A DNA stretch of 9,372 nucleotides from an uncultured Gammaproteobacteria bacterium (GCA_938039225.1 CALHVH010000213.1:1-9372), one strand, 5' to 3'. Numbered from the stretch's first letter, positions 1 through 8,033 are shown. Translations and numbers: made by a program. The notes: generated from the sequence alone by a model not told the origin.

Positions 1-803
1 ATGCCATGACGCTGTTCTAAGCTCCAACGACTGGCTTCAGGGCGAACGCCGCCGGCATATTTACCCGTTAAAGCGCCACCTCCCAGTGGCGACCATGGTA
101 AATACGCCACATCATTTAAAGTACAGCTTTCTAATAACAACGGAAAGTCATTTGCATGTAACAAGCTGAACTCATTCTGGACTGAAACCACCCTAGGGAG
201 ATTGTGTTCTTTACTTAAGCGTAGATATTCATTCAAACCCCATGGAGTTTCATTCGAAAGTCCAATTGCTTGAATTTTTCCAGAATCCACGGCCTTTCCT
301 AATGCTAGTAATATTCCTAAAATGTTAGCGCTTTGTTCTTCAGAGTTTAATTGCGAGGCACGAATATCATTTATCCAATGTCTCGAAAAGCGTGGAGTAG
401 GGCGATTCGGCCAGTGAATTTGGAAGAGTTCGATAGTATCGGTTTTTAAACGTTTCAAAGAAGCATTAATAGCTGGCATGATATCAGCACCAGTAATACC
501 AGCGCCATCACGAATATAGGGTAGGCCAGGGCCCGCAATTTTGCTTGCTAGTACAAAGTCATTACGACGACTTTGATTACGACTTAACCAGTTACCAATG
601 ATGCTCTCTGTATGCCCATATGTGTCTTCAGTAGGCATAACGGGATACAACTCTGCGGTATCAATAAAGTTAATCCCATTGTTTAAGCAGTATTCGATTT
701 GCTCATCAGCTTCGGCTTGGGTGTTTTGTTTGCCCCAGGTCATGGTGCCTAGACAAGCTCTGGATACTTCTAAATTACTACTGCCAAGTTTCGTATACTG
801 CAT
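1..803 (-). CDS. Tas-like NADP(H)-dependent aldo/keto reductase, C-terminus cut by window edge
   Basis: This is the first 267 codons of an aldo/keto reductase, a cytoplasmic TIM-barrel oxidoreductase that reduces aldehydes or ketones with NADPH; the physiological substrate cannot be read from sequence. The start at 803 (MQYTKLGSSNLEVS) has an AGGA Shine-Dalgarno 5 nt upstream. The catalytic tetrad is visible: Asp48 and Tyr53 (FIDTAELY), Lys88 (LASKIAG) and His130 (FQIHWPNR). The long insert after Tyr53 (PVMPTEDTYGHTE) and the HWPNR motif are typical of the Tas/YeaE-like subgroup, whose members are near 346 residues, so about 80 residues are missing off the left edge. The frame has no stop down to position 1. 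It diverges from yaaA. A plus-strand frame at 598-843 inside it is a shadow. Confidence 0.93.
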   Translation of the reverse strand, partial: MQYTKLGSSNLEVSRACLGTMTWGKQNTQAEADEQIEYCLNNGINFIDTAELYPVMPTEDTYGHTESIIGNWLSRNQSRRNDFVLASKIAGPGLPYIRDGAGITGADIMPAINASLKRLKTDTIELFQIHWPNRPTPRFSRHWINDIRASQLNSEEQSANILGILLALGKAVDSGKIQAIGLSNETPWGLNEYLRLSKEHNLPRVVSVQNEFSLLHANDFPLLLESCTLNDVAYLPWSPLGGGALTGKYAGGVRPEASRWSLEQRHG

Positions 804-842
804 ATTAGTCCTAAAAATGTTATGTCATAAGTTGTGCAATTG

Positions 843-848
843 ATTATA
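843..848 (-). promoter_or_regulatory. candidate -10 box for the aldo/keto reductase gene
   Basis: Read on the minus strand the hexamer is a perfect TATAAT. It would place transcription start near 836 and give a leader of about 33 nt before the ATG at 803. No good -35 is seen 16-18 nt upstream, only a T-run, so this rests on the -10 alone. The overlapping plus-strand hexamer TATAGT (845-850), with ATGTCA at 822-827 as a 17-nt-spaced -35, could serve yaaA in the other direction. Confidence 0.35.
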
Positions 849-966
849 GTGTAAAAATAAAGCAAAAAAACCTTCACAGCAGTTTTACAATAAAATTATT
901 ACTATTCTAGTCTTTTTACGTACAATTACTAATCTTTGATTATTCTACAATTCCTTCGGACCATTT

Positions 967-1737
967 ATGTTAATTGTAATTTCGCCTGCTAAAACTTTAG
1001 ATTTTGATACTCCTGCGCCTACCAAAAAATTCTCTCAGCCACAGATGTTGGACGATAGTCAAGGATTGATAGATATACTAAGTTCATATTCGCTAAATCA
1101 AATCAGTAAACTGATGAGCATCAGTCCTAAATTGGCTGAGCTAAATAGAGATCGTTATGAAAACTGGTCGCGCCCATTTAAAAAGAGTAATGCTAAACAA
1201 GCAATATTGGCATTTAAAGGTGATGTGTATATTGGTCTTGATGCACAAAACTTTAGTGAGGAAGATTTTGTTTATGCACAAGAGCATTTAAGAATATTAT
1301 CGGGTTTGTATGGGGCTTTGCGACCTTTAGATTTAATGCAGCCCTATCGTTTGGAAATGGGTACTCGCTTAAAGAATGCTAATGGCAATAATCTCTATGA
1401 ATTTTGGGATACAAAAATTACAGAAAAATTGAATAAGCAGCTAAAAAAAGTGAAGTCTGAGACTTTATTGAACTTAGCTTCGAATGAATACTTTAAATCG
1501 GTAAAAAAAGATAACTTGAACGCTGAAATTATTACACCAATTTTTAAAGATTGGAAAACCGATAAATATAAAATGATAAGTTTTTTTGCGAAAAAGGCTA
1601 GAGGCTTGATGTCGGCTTGGGTAATTCAAAACCAAATTGAAAATGCAAAAGACCTAAAGAAGTTTAAAGTAGCTGGTTATAAATACTCTGCCTCAGAGTC
1701 AACTTCAGAAGCGCCGGTTTTTTTACGTAAACAATAA
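967..1737 (+). CDS. yaaA: Peroxide stress resistance protein YaaA (DUF328/UPF0246)
   Basis: A complete 256-residue protein, matching the roughly 258 residues of E. coli YaaA. Family hallmarks are the N-terminal MLIVISPAKTLDFDTP, the FKGDVYIGLDA segment near residue 80, and LRILSGLYGALRPLDLMQPY followed by RLEMGTRL at about 108-135. In E. coli, YaaA is a cytoplasmic protein of the OxyR response that lowers free intracellular iron and so limits Fenton damage during peroxide exposure; it has a DNA-binding-like fold. The start is preceded by a weak CGGA about 7 nt upstream. The C-terminus is lysine-rich. It is divergent from the aldo/keto reductase and convergent with bepA, with only 20 nt between the two stop codons and no GC-rich terminator there. 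No OxyR site was recognised. Confidence 0.95.
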   Translation: MLIVISPAKTLDFDTPAPTKKFSQPQMLDDSQGLIDILSSYSLNQISKLMSISPKLAELNRDRYENWSRPFKKSNAKQAILAFKGDVYIGLDAQNFSEEDFVYAQEHLRILSGLYGALRPLDLMQPYRLEMGTRLKNANGNNLYEFWDTKITEKLNKQLKKVKSETLLNLASNEYFKSVKKDNLNAEIITPIFKDWKTDKYKMISFFAKKARGLMSAWVIQNQIENAKDLKKFKVAGYKYSASESTSEAPVFLRKQ

Positions 1738-1757
1738 AAAATAGAACAAAAAGTTTT

Positions 1758-3227
1758 TTATAGCCGACTATTTGGATACCGATTCGATCTTATGAGTTGA
1801 TCACGTAATTTTCTAGGCAATTCATTATAAATATAATCATATCGGGTTTGTATACGACGAGCCTGCTCTTCATTAATATCAGGTGAAGCTAAGGCGTTGT
1901 CTAATTGATACATGGCTTGGTAATAATTTCCTATCCCATAATAATGTTCACTAATGTGATAATAAGCTTCGATATTATTATCAAGCTTAGTATAAGCAGT
2001 GGCTAGAGTTTCATGGATTTTAGGATGATCTGAAATTAATGCTTGTTGTGACAGTTCTTCAATAACAAGACTATATTGTTTTTGTTCTAGCAAGCGCTCG
2101 GCTCTAAAAATACTTAATAAAGTATTTTTAGGAAATAACTTTAAGGCATTGTCAACGGTTTTAAGTGCAGAAGATTGATCGCCTTTCTGTAGTTGCATAA
2201 TTGCAAGTTGAAGATGGATGTCTGGGTTGAATTCTTTATTATTGAGATTTTTTAAAATTTCAATTGCTGCATCTGGGTTGCTTGAATAGAGCTTAATAGC
2301 TTTATCAAATTCGCGTCCAGATTCTGAAAAAGTATCTACAAGGTTTTTGTATAAAACGCTATCTTGTCTATGCTCATTGGCAACCAAAGACTTTACTATT
2401 TCATAGCTCAAACTATTTGGTACGGTGCGACTATTTTCTGGAGTAAGGCGAGAATTAGTTTCAGCTATACGGGTTGAAGGTTTTGGATGCGACATAACCA
2501 TTTCTGGTATCGGAAACAGTGAATCGCTGCCCCGACTTTTAGCTAAACGATTAAAGAAATCTCTAAAACCTGTCACATTAAATCCACTTTTTTCCATAAG
2601 CCTAATGCCAACTTGATCAGCCTCTGTTTCTTGGCTGCGAGTGAAATTAATAGAATTTTGAGCGATTAAACCTTGAGTTAGGTTTAGCGTACCAGCTATT
2701 GCTTCTGCATCAGCCCCAGAGCTTGCGGCTGCTACTACCGCAAGTAATGAAAGAATTTGAAGAGGCGTTTGTTTTGCAGAATTTTGAATTGAGCGTGCGA
2801 TATGGTTTTGACTAACATGACTAATTTCATGGGCAACTACGCCGGCTAGTTCGCTTTCTGTTTGTGACGCTAAAATCAATCCAGTGTGTACACCTATTGT
2901 TCCACCTGGATAAGCAAATGCGTTAATTCGTTTTTCTTTTACTACAAAAAACCGTGGGATATAACGAGAGTCTGTGACATTAGCAAAAATTCTAAGTCCT
3001 AAATTATTAATGTAATCATCAATAATAGGGTTTTTTACAAAAGCTGGATTAGAATAAAACTCGCTGTATATTAGGCGGCCATACAAGGCTTGAAGATTTT
3101 GCGAAAAATAACGATTTTCAGGTTGCCCTAAATCAGGAATTCTGGACGAAATGTCATCAGCAGCTTGTAACGTACTGCCAGCGATCATTAGAAACGTAGC
3201 TAAACTGATTAAGAGGTTTTTTATCAT
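1758..3227 (-). CDS. bepA: Beta-barrel assembly-enhancing protease BepA-like (M48 metallopeptidase with TPR domain)
   Basis: A 489-residue periplasmic zinc protease, the same length as E. coli BepA (487). In E. coli BepA degrades stalled outer-membrane proteins, notably LptD, at the BAM complex and also acts as a chaperone. A Sec signal peptide (MIKNLLISLATFLMIAGSTLQA) ends at about residue 22. The metallopeptidase domain carries HEISH at 133-137 (zinc ligands His133 and His137, catalytic Glu134), the ExxxD ligand motif Glu200-Asp204 in RSQETEADQVG, and a downstream SHP histidine (His247) at the position of the fourth, regulatory ligand of BepA. TPR-type helices fill about 305-470. The start is set by the signal peptide; no strong Shine-Dalgarno is visible. 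It lies downstream of the fadL terminator, so it probably has its own promoter within 3228-3298. Confidence 0.94.
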   Translation of the reverse strand: MIKNLLISLATFLMIAGSTLQAADDISSRIPDLGQPENRYFSQNLQALYGRLIYSEFYSNPAFVKNPIIDDYINNLGLRIFANVTDSRYIPRFFVVKEKRINAFAYPGGTIGVHTGLILASQTESELAGVVAHEISHVSQNHIARSIQNSAKQTPLQILSLLAVVAAASSGADAEAIAGTLNLTQGLIAQNSINFTRSQETEADQVGIRLMEKSGFNVTGFRDFFNRLAKSRGSDSLFPIPEMVMSHPKPSTRIAETNSRLTPENSRTVPNSLSYEIVKSLVANEHRQDSVLYKNLVDTFSESGREFDKAIKLYSSNPDAAIEILKNLNNKEFNPDIHLQLAIMQLQKGDQSSALKTVDNALKLFPKNTLLSIFRAERLLEQKQYSLVIEELSQQALISDHPKIHETLATAYTKLDNNIEAYYHISEHYYGIGNYYQAMYQLDNALASPDINEEQARRIQTRYDYIYNELPRKLRDQLIRSNRYPNSRL

Positions 3228-3298
3228 GTTTTACAGACTAATACGGCTAGGTAAAGTTCATAATAGCTGATTATGTGACTGAATTTGAAGCATAAAAC

Positions 3299-3332
3299 CA
3301 AAAAAGCCCCAAACTAATTTGTTTGAGGCTTC
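3299..3332 (-). terminator. intrinsic terminator after fadL
   Basis: Read on the minus strand, AGCCTCAAAC (3330-3321) pairs with GTTTGGGGCT (3314-3305) across a 6-nt loop, with one G-U pair. A run of five or six T follows directly. It lies 22 nt past the fadL stop codon and separates fadL from bepA. Confidence 0.85.
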
Positions 3333-3353
3333 AAAATCAAAAATTCTAGGGCT

Positions 3354-4679
3354 TTAGAAACGATGATTCAGCTGAAAGGAGACGATTTCAGCTTCCGCTT
3401 CATATGTACCAACTATACGATCACCAGTAGGGCTTGTGCGATCTAGTGCAATAGGATCATCCACGAATAAGCGTACATAAGCCACATCAAAAGAAGTTTT
3501 CTCAGACCACTGATATGATGCCCCTAAGGCAAACCATTCGCGATCAGCACTTGGCAGACGTACGCTGCGTTCTTCTTCGTTAATCGGAGATTCATCAGCA
3601 GAGTAACCAGTACGCAGAGTTAGGTCATTTGAGTATTTATACTCAAGGCCCACGCTAGTACGTTGTACGTCTTCCCAGTCAAAAGCTTCGGCACTGTCTG
3701 GTTGAGCCGGATTTTCAAAATCAATTCGTAGCTCTTCAAAATTACTCCATTTTGTATGAGAGATATCAGCCGCAAGTGTCCATTTGTCATTTAAATCCCA
3801 CTTAGCGGCAAGCATAGTGAGTTCAGGCGAATTAAATTCAGCTTCAATATCACCATTTTGAAAAAGTCCCATACCTGTGAAGGCGTCTGGGGCATTTCTA
3901 AATATTGCGTCACCTTCTAATTCATGTTCAACGCTAGAACGATGACTTAAACCAATGGTTAAATCCTCAGTTGCATCCCACATAAGCCCTACATTCCAGC
4001 CAAATGCTATGCCATCGCCTTCTACTGTATTTAATCCATCAGCTTGTTGCGGTAATAAGCCTAAGCTGCCACAAAGCGCAGGATCCATTAAGGCGCCAAG
4101 GCAAACTGCGCCATAATCAACTGTGGTAGAGAGTTCAACATGCATATATTGAACATCCAAACCAAGACCAACTGCAAAGTTATCATTTACTTGCCATGCG
4201 ATTGCAGGGTTAATATCCACAATAGTTACAGCAGACTCATCGGCTTGATAGCGAAAGATAGAATCGTCATCATAATTGGTTGTTAAGCCAAATGGAGCAT
4301 GAATTCCAATTCCCCAAGAAAAGCTATCACCAGGACTGGCATAAAAAGTTGCTGGAATGATTCCTAACTCCCCAATGTCACCACCTTCGCCACCGGTTAG
4401 TGGATTTCCAATGGCATCGGTAGCGCTGGTTTTATCAAAATCAGCTTCAATATTAACGGCTGAAATATTAGTTGATACTTGCTTAGCGTCCAGTTTAGCT
4501 AGTCCAGCCGGATTGAAAAATATGGTTGAGGCATCATCGCCGTATGCTGCAGCACCAGCGTTGGCTTGACCTAATTTTTTTGCACTCATTTCGGTTAGTT
4601 GAAAACCGCCAGCACAGAGAATTGTAGTGAACGAAAGACTTAAACCAACTGTTGCTAATTTGAAAATAGGTGATTTCAT
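3354..4679 (-). CDS. fadL: FadL/OmpP1/TodX-family outer membrane transporter
   Basis: An outer-membrane beta-barrel that lets long-chain fatty acids or other hydrophobic compounds cross the outer membrane through a lateral opening; the exact substrate cannot be told. The signal peptide MKSPIFKLATVGLSLSF...CA is followed by mature GGFQLTEMSAKKLGQANAGA, the N-terminal plug. The conserved NPA kink (FFNPAGLAKL) falls at mature residues 33-35 if cleavage is after Ala23, as in E. coli FadL. The chain ends in SFQLNHRF, with the terminal Phe expected of a BAM-recognised strand. Two cysteines ten apart (AVC...ALCGS) probably form a loop disulfide. I chose the Met at 4679 because GGA sits 7 nt upstream; the in-frame Met at 4691 would add MDCI but has no Shine-Dalgarno. 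The gene is 134 nt downstream of the PhoH gene and ends at a good terminator. Confidence 0.93.
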   Translation of the reverse strand: MKSPIFKLATVGLSLSFTTILCAGGFQLTEMSAKKLGQANAGAAAYGDDASTIFFNPAGLAKLDAKQVSTNISAVNIEADFDKTSATDAIGNPLTGGEGGDIGELGIIPATFYASPGDSFSWGIGIHAPFGLTTNYDDDSIFRYQADESAVTIVDINPAIAWQVNDNFAVGLGLDVQYMHVELSTTVDYGAVCLGALMDPALCGSLGLLPQQADGLNTVEGDGIAFGWNVGLMWDATEDLTIGLSHRSSVEHELEGDAIFRNAPDAFTGMGLFQNGDIEAEFNSPELTMLAAKWDLNDKWTLAADISHTKWSNFEELRIDFENPAQPDSAEAFDWEDVQRTSVGLEYKYSNDLTLRTGYSADESPINEEERSVRLPSADREWFALGASYQWSEKTSFDVAYVRLFVDDPIALDRTSPTGDRIVGTYEAEAEIVSFQLNHRF

Positions 4680-4813
4680 AATGCAGTCCATTTTTAAGTT
4701 ATATTTAAAAACTAATTACAGCATAGAAACGATAAAAAGGGTAGGAGTTAGGATGAATTAATCTTTAATAATAAACCCTTAAGGCTATGTTTAGAAAGGA
4801 TAATTCAAGATTA

Positions 4814-6238
4814 TTAAAGAATCTCAGTTGCATAATCCGCTAGCCTAGAACGTTCACCGCGTAATAGTGTTATGTGACCAGAATGAGCCCAGTCTTTAAA
4901 ACGATTTACTACATAAGTAAGTCCAGATGTAGTTTCAGTTAAATATGGTGTGTCAATTTGCGCTATGTTACCCATACAAATTAACTTAGTGCCAGGACCT
5001 GCACGGGTAATGAGGGCTTTCATCTGTTTTGCAGTAAGGTTTTGAGCTTCATCCACAATGATGTAGCGTTTTAAGAAAGTTCGTCCACGCATAAAATTAA
5101 GCGAGCGAACTTTGATACGATTTCGGATTAAATCATTAGTTGCCGAACGCCCCCAATTGCCACCTTCTTGAGGACTAGCCAGCACCTCTAAATTATCCAT
5201 AAGCGCACCCATCCAAGGCTCCATTTTCTCTTCTTCGGTTCCAGGCAGAAACCCAATATCATTTCCAAGAGGAACAGTAACACGTGTCATGATGATTTCT
5301 GAGTAAAGATTTTGGTCTAAAACTTGGGCTAAACCTGCAGCTAGCGTAAGTAAAGTTTTACCAGTTCCAGCTACACCTAATACAGTAACAAAATCAATTT
5401 CAGGATCCATCAGTAAGTTAAGAGCAAAATTTTGCTCTCGGTTCCTAGCCTTAATGCCCCAAACGTCGTTTTTATAGTAATTACTAGCATGCCGAATTAA
5501 AGCCGAATCATTTTCTTCGATTTCAGTAACAATCGCTGAGAAACTTTGTTGCTCATCATATAAACATAAATTCGCGTGCCAATTTTCTATTTGTGGTCCT
5601 TGCATGCGATAGTAAGAACGACCTTCTTCTTGCCAGGATTCCATGTCTTTACTATGAGCATCCCAGAAATTTTCTGTGAGTTCTTCAGTGCCTGTAAATA
5701 ATAAATCAACATCATCTAATGTTTTATCATTGAAATAATCTTCAGCGTGTACACCTAAGGCGGTGGCTTTAATACGAAGATTTATATCCTTTGATACCAG
5801 AACAACTTGTCTAGAATTATCTAACTCAATGAGTGCTAAGGTAGTAGCTAGTATATTGTTGTCGTTTTTACTACCAGGCAAGCTAGCTGGTAACTGGTGA
5901 CTTAAAACTTCAGTTTGAAAAAATAGACGACCTGATTCAGCTTCAGCTTTATCGCTATTACGCGCAAATGCATAGGGAAGAGGAATACCAAGATTAATTT
6001 CGTCTAAAGGAACGCCTGTCATTAATTCATCGAGAAAACGGCTAACTTGTCGGGCACTTCTAGCTGGTTCTGATAAGCCTTTTTTACCGGCATCTAGTTC
6101 TTCAATCACAATCATTGGAAGATAAACGTCGTGTTCGTCAAAACGGTATAAAGCCGTAGGATCATGCATTAAGACGTTCGTATCTAATACAAAAAGTTTT
6201 TTTGATTTACTTCTTTCTGAATTGGGAAGTGCGTTCAT
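4814..6238 (-). CDS. PIN domain-PhoH ATPase fusion protein (PhoH2/YlaK type)
   Basis: A 474-residue cytoplasmic protein made of an N-terminal PIN ribonuclease domain and a C-terminal PhoH P-loop ATPase. PIN acidic residues are in place: Asp19 (VLDTNVLMHD), Glu46/Glu47 (IVIEELD), Asp126 (KNDNN) and Asp151 (SKDINLR), so the nuclease should be intact. The ATPase has Walker A GVAGTGKT (288-295), Walker B YIIVDEAQ (392-399) with Asp396-Glu397, and a C-terminal LLRGERSRLADYA segment. Characterised mycobacterial PhoH2 is an RNA helicase/RNase; the cellular role in gammaproteobacteria is not established. An AAGGA Shine-Dalgarno lies 4 nt before the ATG, and the bcp stop is only 24 nt upstream, so bcp and this gene likely form an operon. 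Length and domain order are normal for the family. Confidence 0.94.
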   Translation of the reverse strand: MNALPNSERSKSKKLFVLDTNVLMHDPTALYRFDEHDVYLPMIVIEELDAGKKGLSEPARSARQVSRFLDELMTGVPLDEINLGIPLPYAFARNSDKAEAESGRLFFQTEVLSHQLPASLPGSKNDNNILATTLALIELDNSRQVVLVSKDINLRIKATALGVHAEDYFNDKTLDDVDLLFTGTEELTENFWDAHSKDMESWQEEGRSYYRMQGPQIENWHANLCLYDEQQSFSAIVTEIEENDSALIRHASNYYKNDVWGIKARNREQNFALNLLMDPEIDFVTVLGVAGTGKTLLTLAAGLAQVLDQNLYSEIIMTRVTVPLGNDIGFLPGTEEEKMEPWMGALMDNLEVLASPQEGGNWGRSATNDLIRNRIKVRSLNFMRGRTFLKRYIIVDEAQNLTAKQMKALITRAGPGTKLICMGNIAQIDTPYLTETTSGLTYVVNRFKDWAHSGHITLLRGERSRLADYATEIL

Positions 6239-6262
6239 AAGTTCCTTGCAATGTGAGAGAAA

Positions 6263-6745
6263 TTACTTTTCTGATTTATTTAAGCTTTTAACCGCTTCTA
6301 ATACTTCAGCAACATGGTTTTTAACTTTGACCTTACGCCATTCTTGTTTTAATTTTGCATCTTTGCCGATTAAAAAAGTGCTACGTTCAATGCCCATGTA
6401 TTTTTTACCATACATGTTTTTTTCTTTTATTACATCAAAGTATTGACAAAGCTTCTCATCTTCATCACTAATTAACTCAAAATTAAATTTTTGTTTTTCT
6501 TTAAATTTTTCATGTGACTTAATACTATCTTTTGATACACCAAATATAACTGTGTTTTGGCGTGAGAATTTGGCTTTTGCATCTCTAAACTCTTGACCTT
6601 CGATAGTGCAGCCTGGGGTGGCATCTTTTGGGTAAAAATAAATGACTATATTTTTTCCTGCATAGTCTTTCAGGGAAAATTTTGCTTCAGATGTCATTGC
6701 GGCAGTTAAATTTTTGACTTTACGGTTTAGTTTTACGGTACTCAT
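6263..6745 (-). CDS. bcp: Thioredoxin-dependent thiol peroxidase, BCP/PrxQ family, lacking the usual resolving cysteine
   Basis: A 160-residue cytoplasmic peroxiredoxin that reduces hydrogen and organic peroxides. The peroxidatic site YFYPKDATPGCT contains Thr43, Pro44 and Cys46, and the conserved arginine is Arg121 (ERSTFLIG). E. coli Bcp has a second cysteine five residues after the first; here Gln51 occupies that place (GCTIEGQEF). The only other cysteine is Cys100 (DEDEKLCQYFDV), matching E. coli Cys99, which is not the resolving residue there. The enzyme therefore appears to be of the 1-Cys type, or uses another thiol. The protein is rich in lysine. GAGAAA about 7 nt before the ATG is a weak ribosome site. 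First gene of a probable operon with the PhoH gene, divergent from dapA. Confidence 0.94.
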   Translation of the reverse strand: MSTVKLNRKVKNLTAAMTSEAKFSLKDYAGKNIVIYFYPKDATPGCTIEGQEFRDAKAKFSRQNTVIFGVSKDSIKSHEKFKEKQKFNFELISDEDEKLCQYFDVIKEKNMYGKKYMGIERSTFLIGKDAKLKQEWRKVKVKNHVAEVLEAVKSLNKSEK

Positions 6746-7124
6746 ATTTATTTCTCATGCGCTATTAAAAGTAAATCGGATAAAAAAATTGAATTTTTAT
6801 AAAAGAGACAAGATTTACTTAATTGTTTAATAAATGGATCGACGATTTTGTTAATCGCTATATATACGTATGTAAACTTAAGACTGGAGTCTCTTAAGAC
6901 AGAATGGTGACACTGTGAAAGTGTAAGTTTATTCAAGTATTGTAGGTCTTTGCTATGTTTTAGTTACAATAACAAAAAGACTCGTTAAAATACAAGTCTG
7001 CAAGATCTTTTAATGAGCAATTAAAGTACAAATGTGAAAGAAACAAGTCGAATGGGCTAAAAATCCAGCATTTTGTTTTGATTTCTAAATATCTAAAATT
7101 TTCAATACCATTTATATAAGCGCT
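6746..7124. other. AT-rich divergent intergenic region between bcp and dapA, with small hairpins
   Basis: No convincing gene lies in these 379 nt. gcvR, usual at this place in gammaproteobacteria (about 190 codons), would not fit and no remnant was recognised. A 62-codon minus-strand frame (6748-6936) starts at TTG with no ribosome site and looks spurious. Visible structure: an interrupted hairpin at 6877-6898 (CTTAA/TTAAG and GACT/AGTC) with GGA at its tip; a 5-bp hairpin ACACT/AGTGT at 6910-6924; and a 10-bp stem with one G-U pair, CTCGTTAAAA (6981-6990) with TTTTAATGAG (7008-7017). Promoters for bcp and dapA must lie here, but no hexamer pair stands out. Confidence 0.6.
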
Positions 7125-8027
7125 ATGGCAAATTCAAACTCACTTAATTTACGCGGCAGCATTGTTGCCATTATTACTCCTATGCATACTGATGGCAGTA
7201 TTGATTTTGACAGTATGAAAAATTTACTCGAGTGGCATATAGCCTCGGGAACAAATGCCATAGTAGTATCAGGTACTACAGGTGAAGCACCTACATTAAA
7301 ACAATCCGAAGTAGTCGAGTTAGTGAGGTTCAGTAAAAAAGTAATTAATGGACGCTTACCTCTTATTGTTGGCTCAGGCACTAATTCAACAGCCAGTTCC
7401 ATAGAATTAAGTCAGGCCGTTGAAAAAGCCGGTGCAGATGCTTTATTAGTGGTGGTTCCTTATTATAATAAACCTTCTCAAGAAGGCATTAAGGCCCATT
7501 TTTTAGCCGTTACAGAGGCCGTGAATCTTCCAATTATTCTATACAATGTGCCAGGACGAACCGTTGCGGATATGCTGCCTGAAACAGTTTTAGAACTTTC
7601 AGCTCATCCACGAATCATAGGATTGAAAGAAGCTAAAGAGTACGATAACCGTATCCAAGAAATAACTGCAAAATGCAAAGGTAAGTTGGCTTTGTTTAGT
7701 GGTGATGATTTAAGTTGTCGAGAATTCATATCCTTAGGTGGTGATGGAGTAATTTCGGTAACGGCTAATCTACTACCAAAAGAAATGAGTGAAATGTGTG
7801 CTGCTGCTTTGGCTGGTGATGCAACTAAAGCGCTTAAGATTGATCAGAACATGATCTCTTTACACAGTGATTTGTTTAAAGAGCCTAATCCATGTCCGGC
7901 TAAGTGGGCATTAGAAAAAATGGGCAAAATTAAATCAGAAACCTCGCGCTTACCATTATTACCGCTGACGATAAAAGGCCAAGCCGTCATGCAAGCAGCA
8001 ATGGATAAAGCGGGCATCAATAGCTGA
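7125..8027 (+). CDS. dapA: 4-hydroxy-tetrahydrodipicolinate synthase
   Basis: A complete 300-residue TIM-barrel class I aldolase that condenses pyruvate with aspartate semialdehyde, the first committed step to diaminopimelate and lysine. The Schiff-base lysine is Lys168 (IIGLKEAK). The supporting residues are Thr51-Thr52 (SGTTGEAPT), Tyr114 (VPYYNKP), Tyr140 (IILYNVPGRT) and Arg145; all lie seven residues later than in the E. coli enzyme because of the longer N-terminus (MANSNSLN before LRGSIVAIITPM). No Shine-Dalgarno is evident before the ATG, and the next possible starts lie inside the fold, so this start is kept. The gene is divergent from bcp and is followed after 60 nt by a lipoprotein gene, as in the gammaproteobacterial dapA-bamC pair. 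No lysine riboswitch was recognised upstream. Confidence 0.97.
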   Translation: MANSNSLNLRGSIVAIITPMHTDGSIDFDSMKNLLEWHIASGTNAIVVSGTTGEAPTLKQSEVVELVRFSKKVINGRLPLIVGSGTNSTASSIELSQAVEKAGADALLVVVPYYNKPSQEGIKAHFLAVTEAVNLPIILYNVPGRTVADMLPETVLELSAHPRIIGLKEAKEYDNRIQEITAKCKGKLALFSGDDLSCREFISLGGDGVISVTANLLPKEMSEMCAAALAGDATKALKIDQNMISLHSDLFKEPNPCPAKWALEKMGKIKSETSRLPLLPLTIKGQAVMQAAMDKAGINS

Positions 8028-8033
8028 TATAAT
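8025..8033 (+). promoter_or_regulatory. candidate extended -10 promoter for the lipoprotein gene
   Basis: TGATATAAT is a perfect extended -10 (TGn followed by TATAAT). It begins at the T of the dapA stop codon and would start transcription near 8040, about 48 nt before the lipoprotein ATG. No good -35 precedes it (ATAAAG at a 17-nt spacing), which extended -10 promoters tolerate. The lipoprotein gene, and perhaps the tRNA, could then be expressed without dapA. Inference from sequence only. Confidence 0.4.

Noticed and set aside
1738..1757. Terminator between yaaA and bepA
   Set aside because: Only A-runs and T-runs are present; there is no GC-containing stem.
4680..4691. Earlier fadL start adding MDCI
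   Set aside because: No Shine-Dalgarno precedes it, while the Met at 4679 has GGA at 7 nt and starts a standard signal peptide.
6748..6936. 62-codon minus-strand frame ending 2 nt before bcp
   Set aside because: It starts at TTG with no ribosome site, has no recognisable domain or signal, and lies in AT-rich DNA where such frames are common.
7018..7124. Lysine riboswitch or attenuator before dapA
   Set aside because: No multi-stem lysine-aptamer-like structure, no terminator hairpin with T-run and no lysine-rich leader peptide were found.
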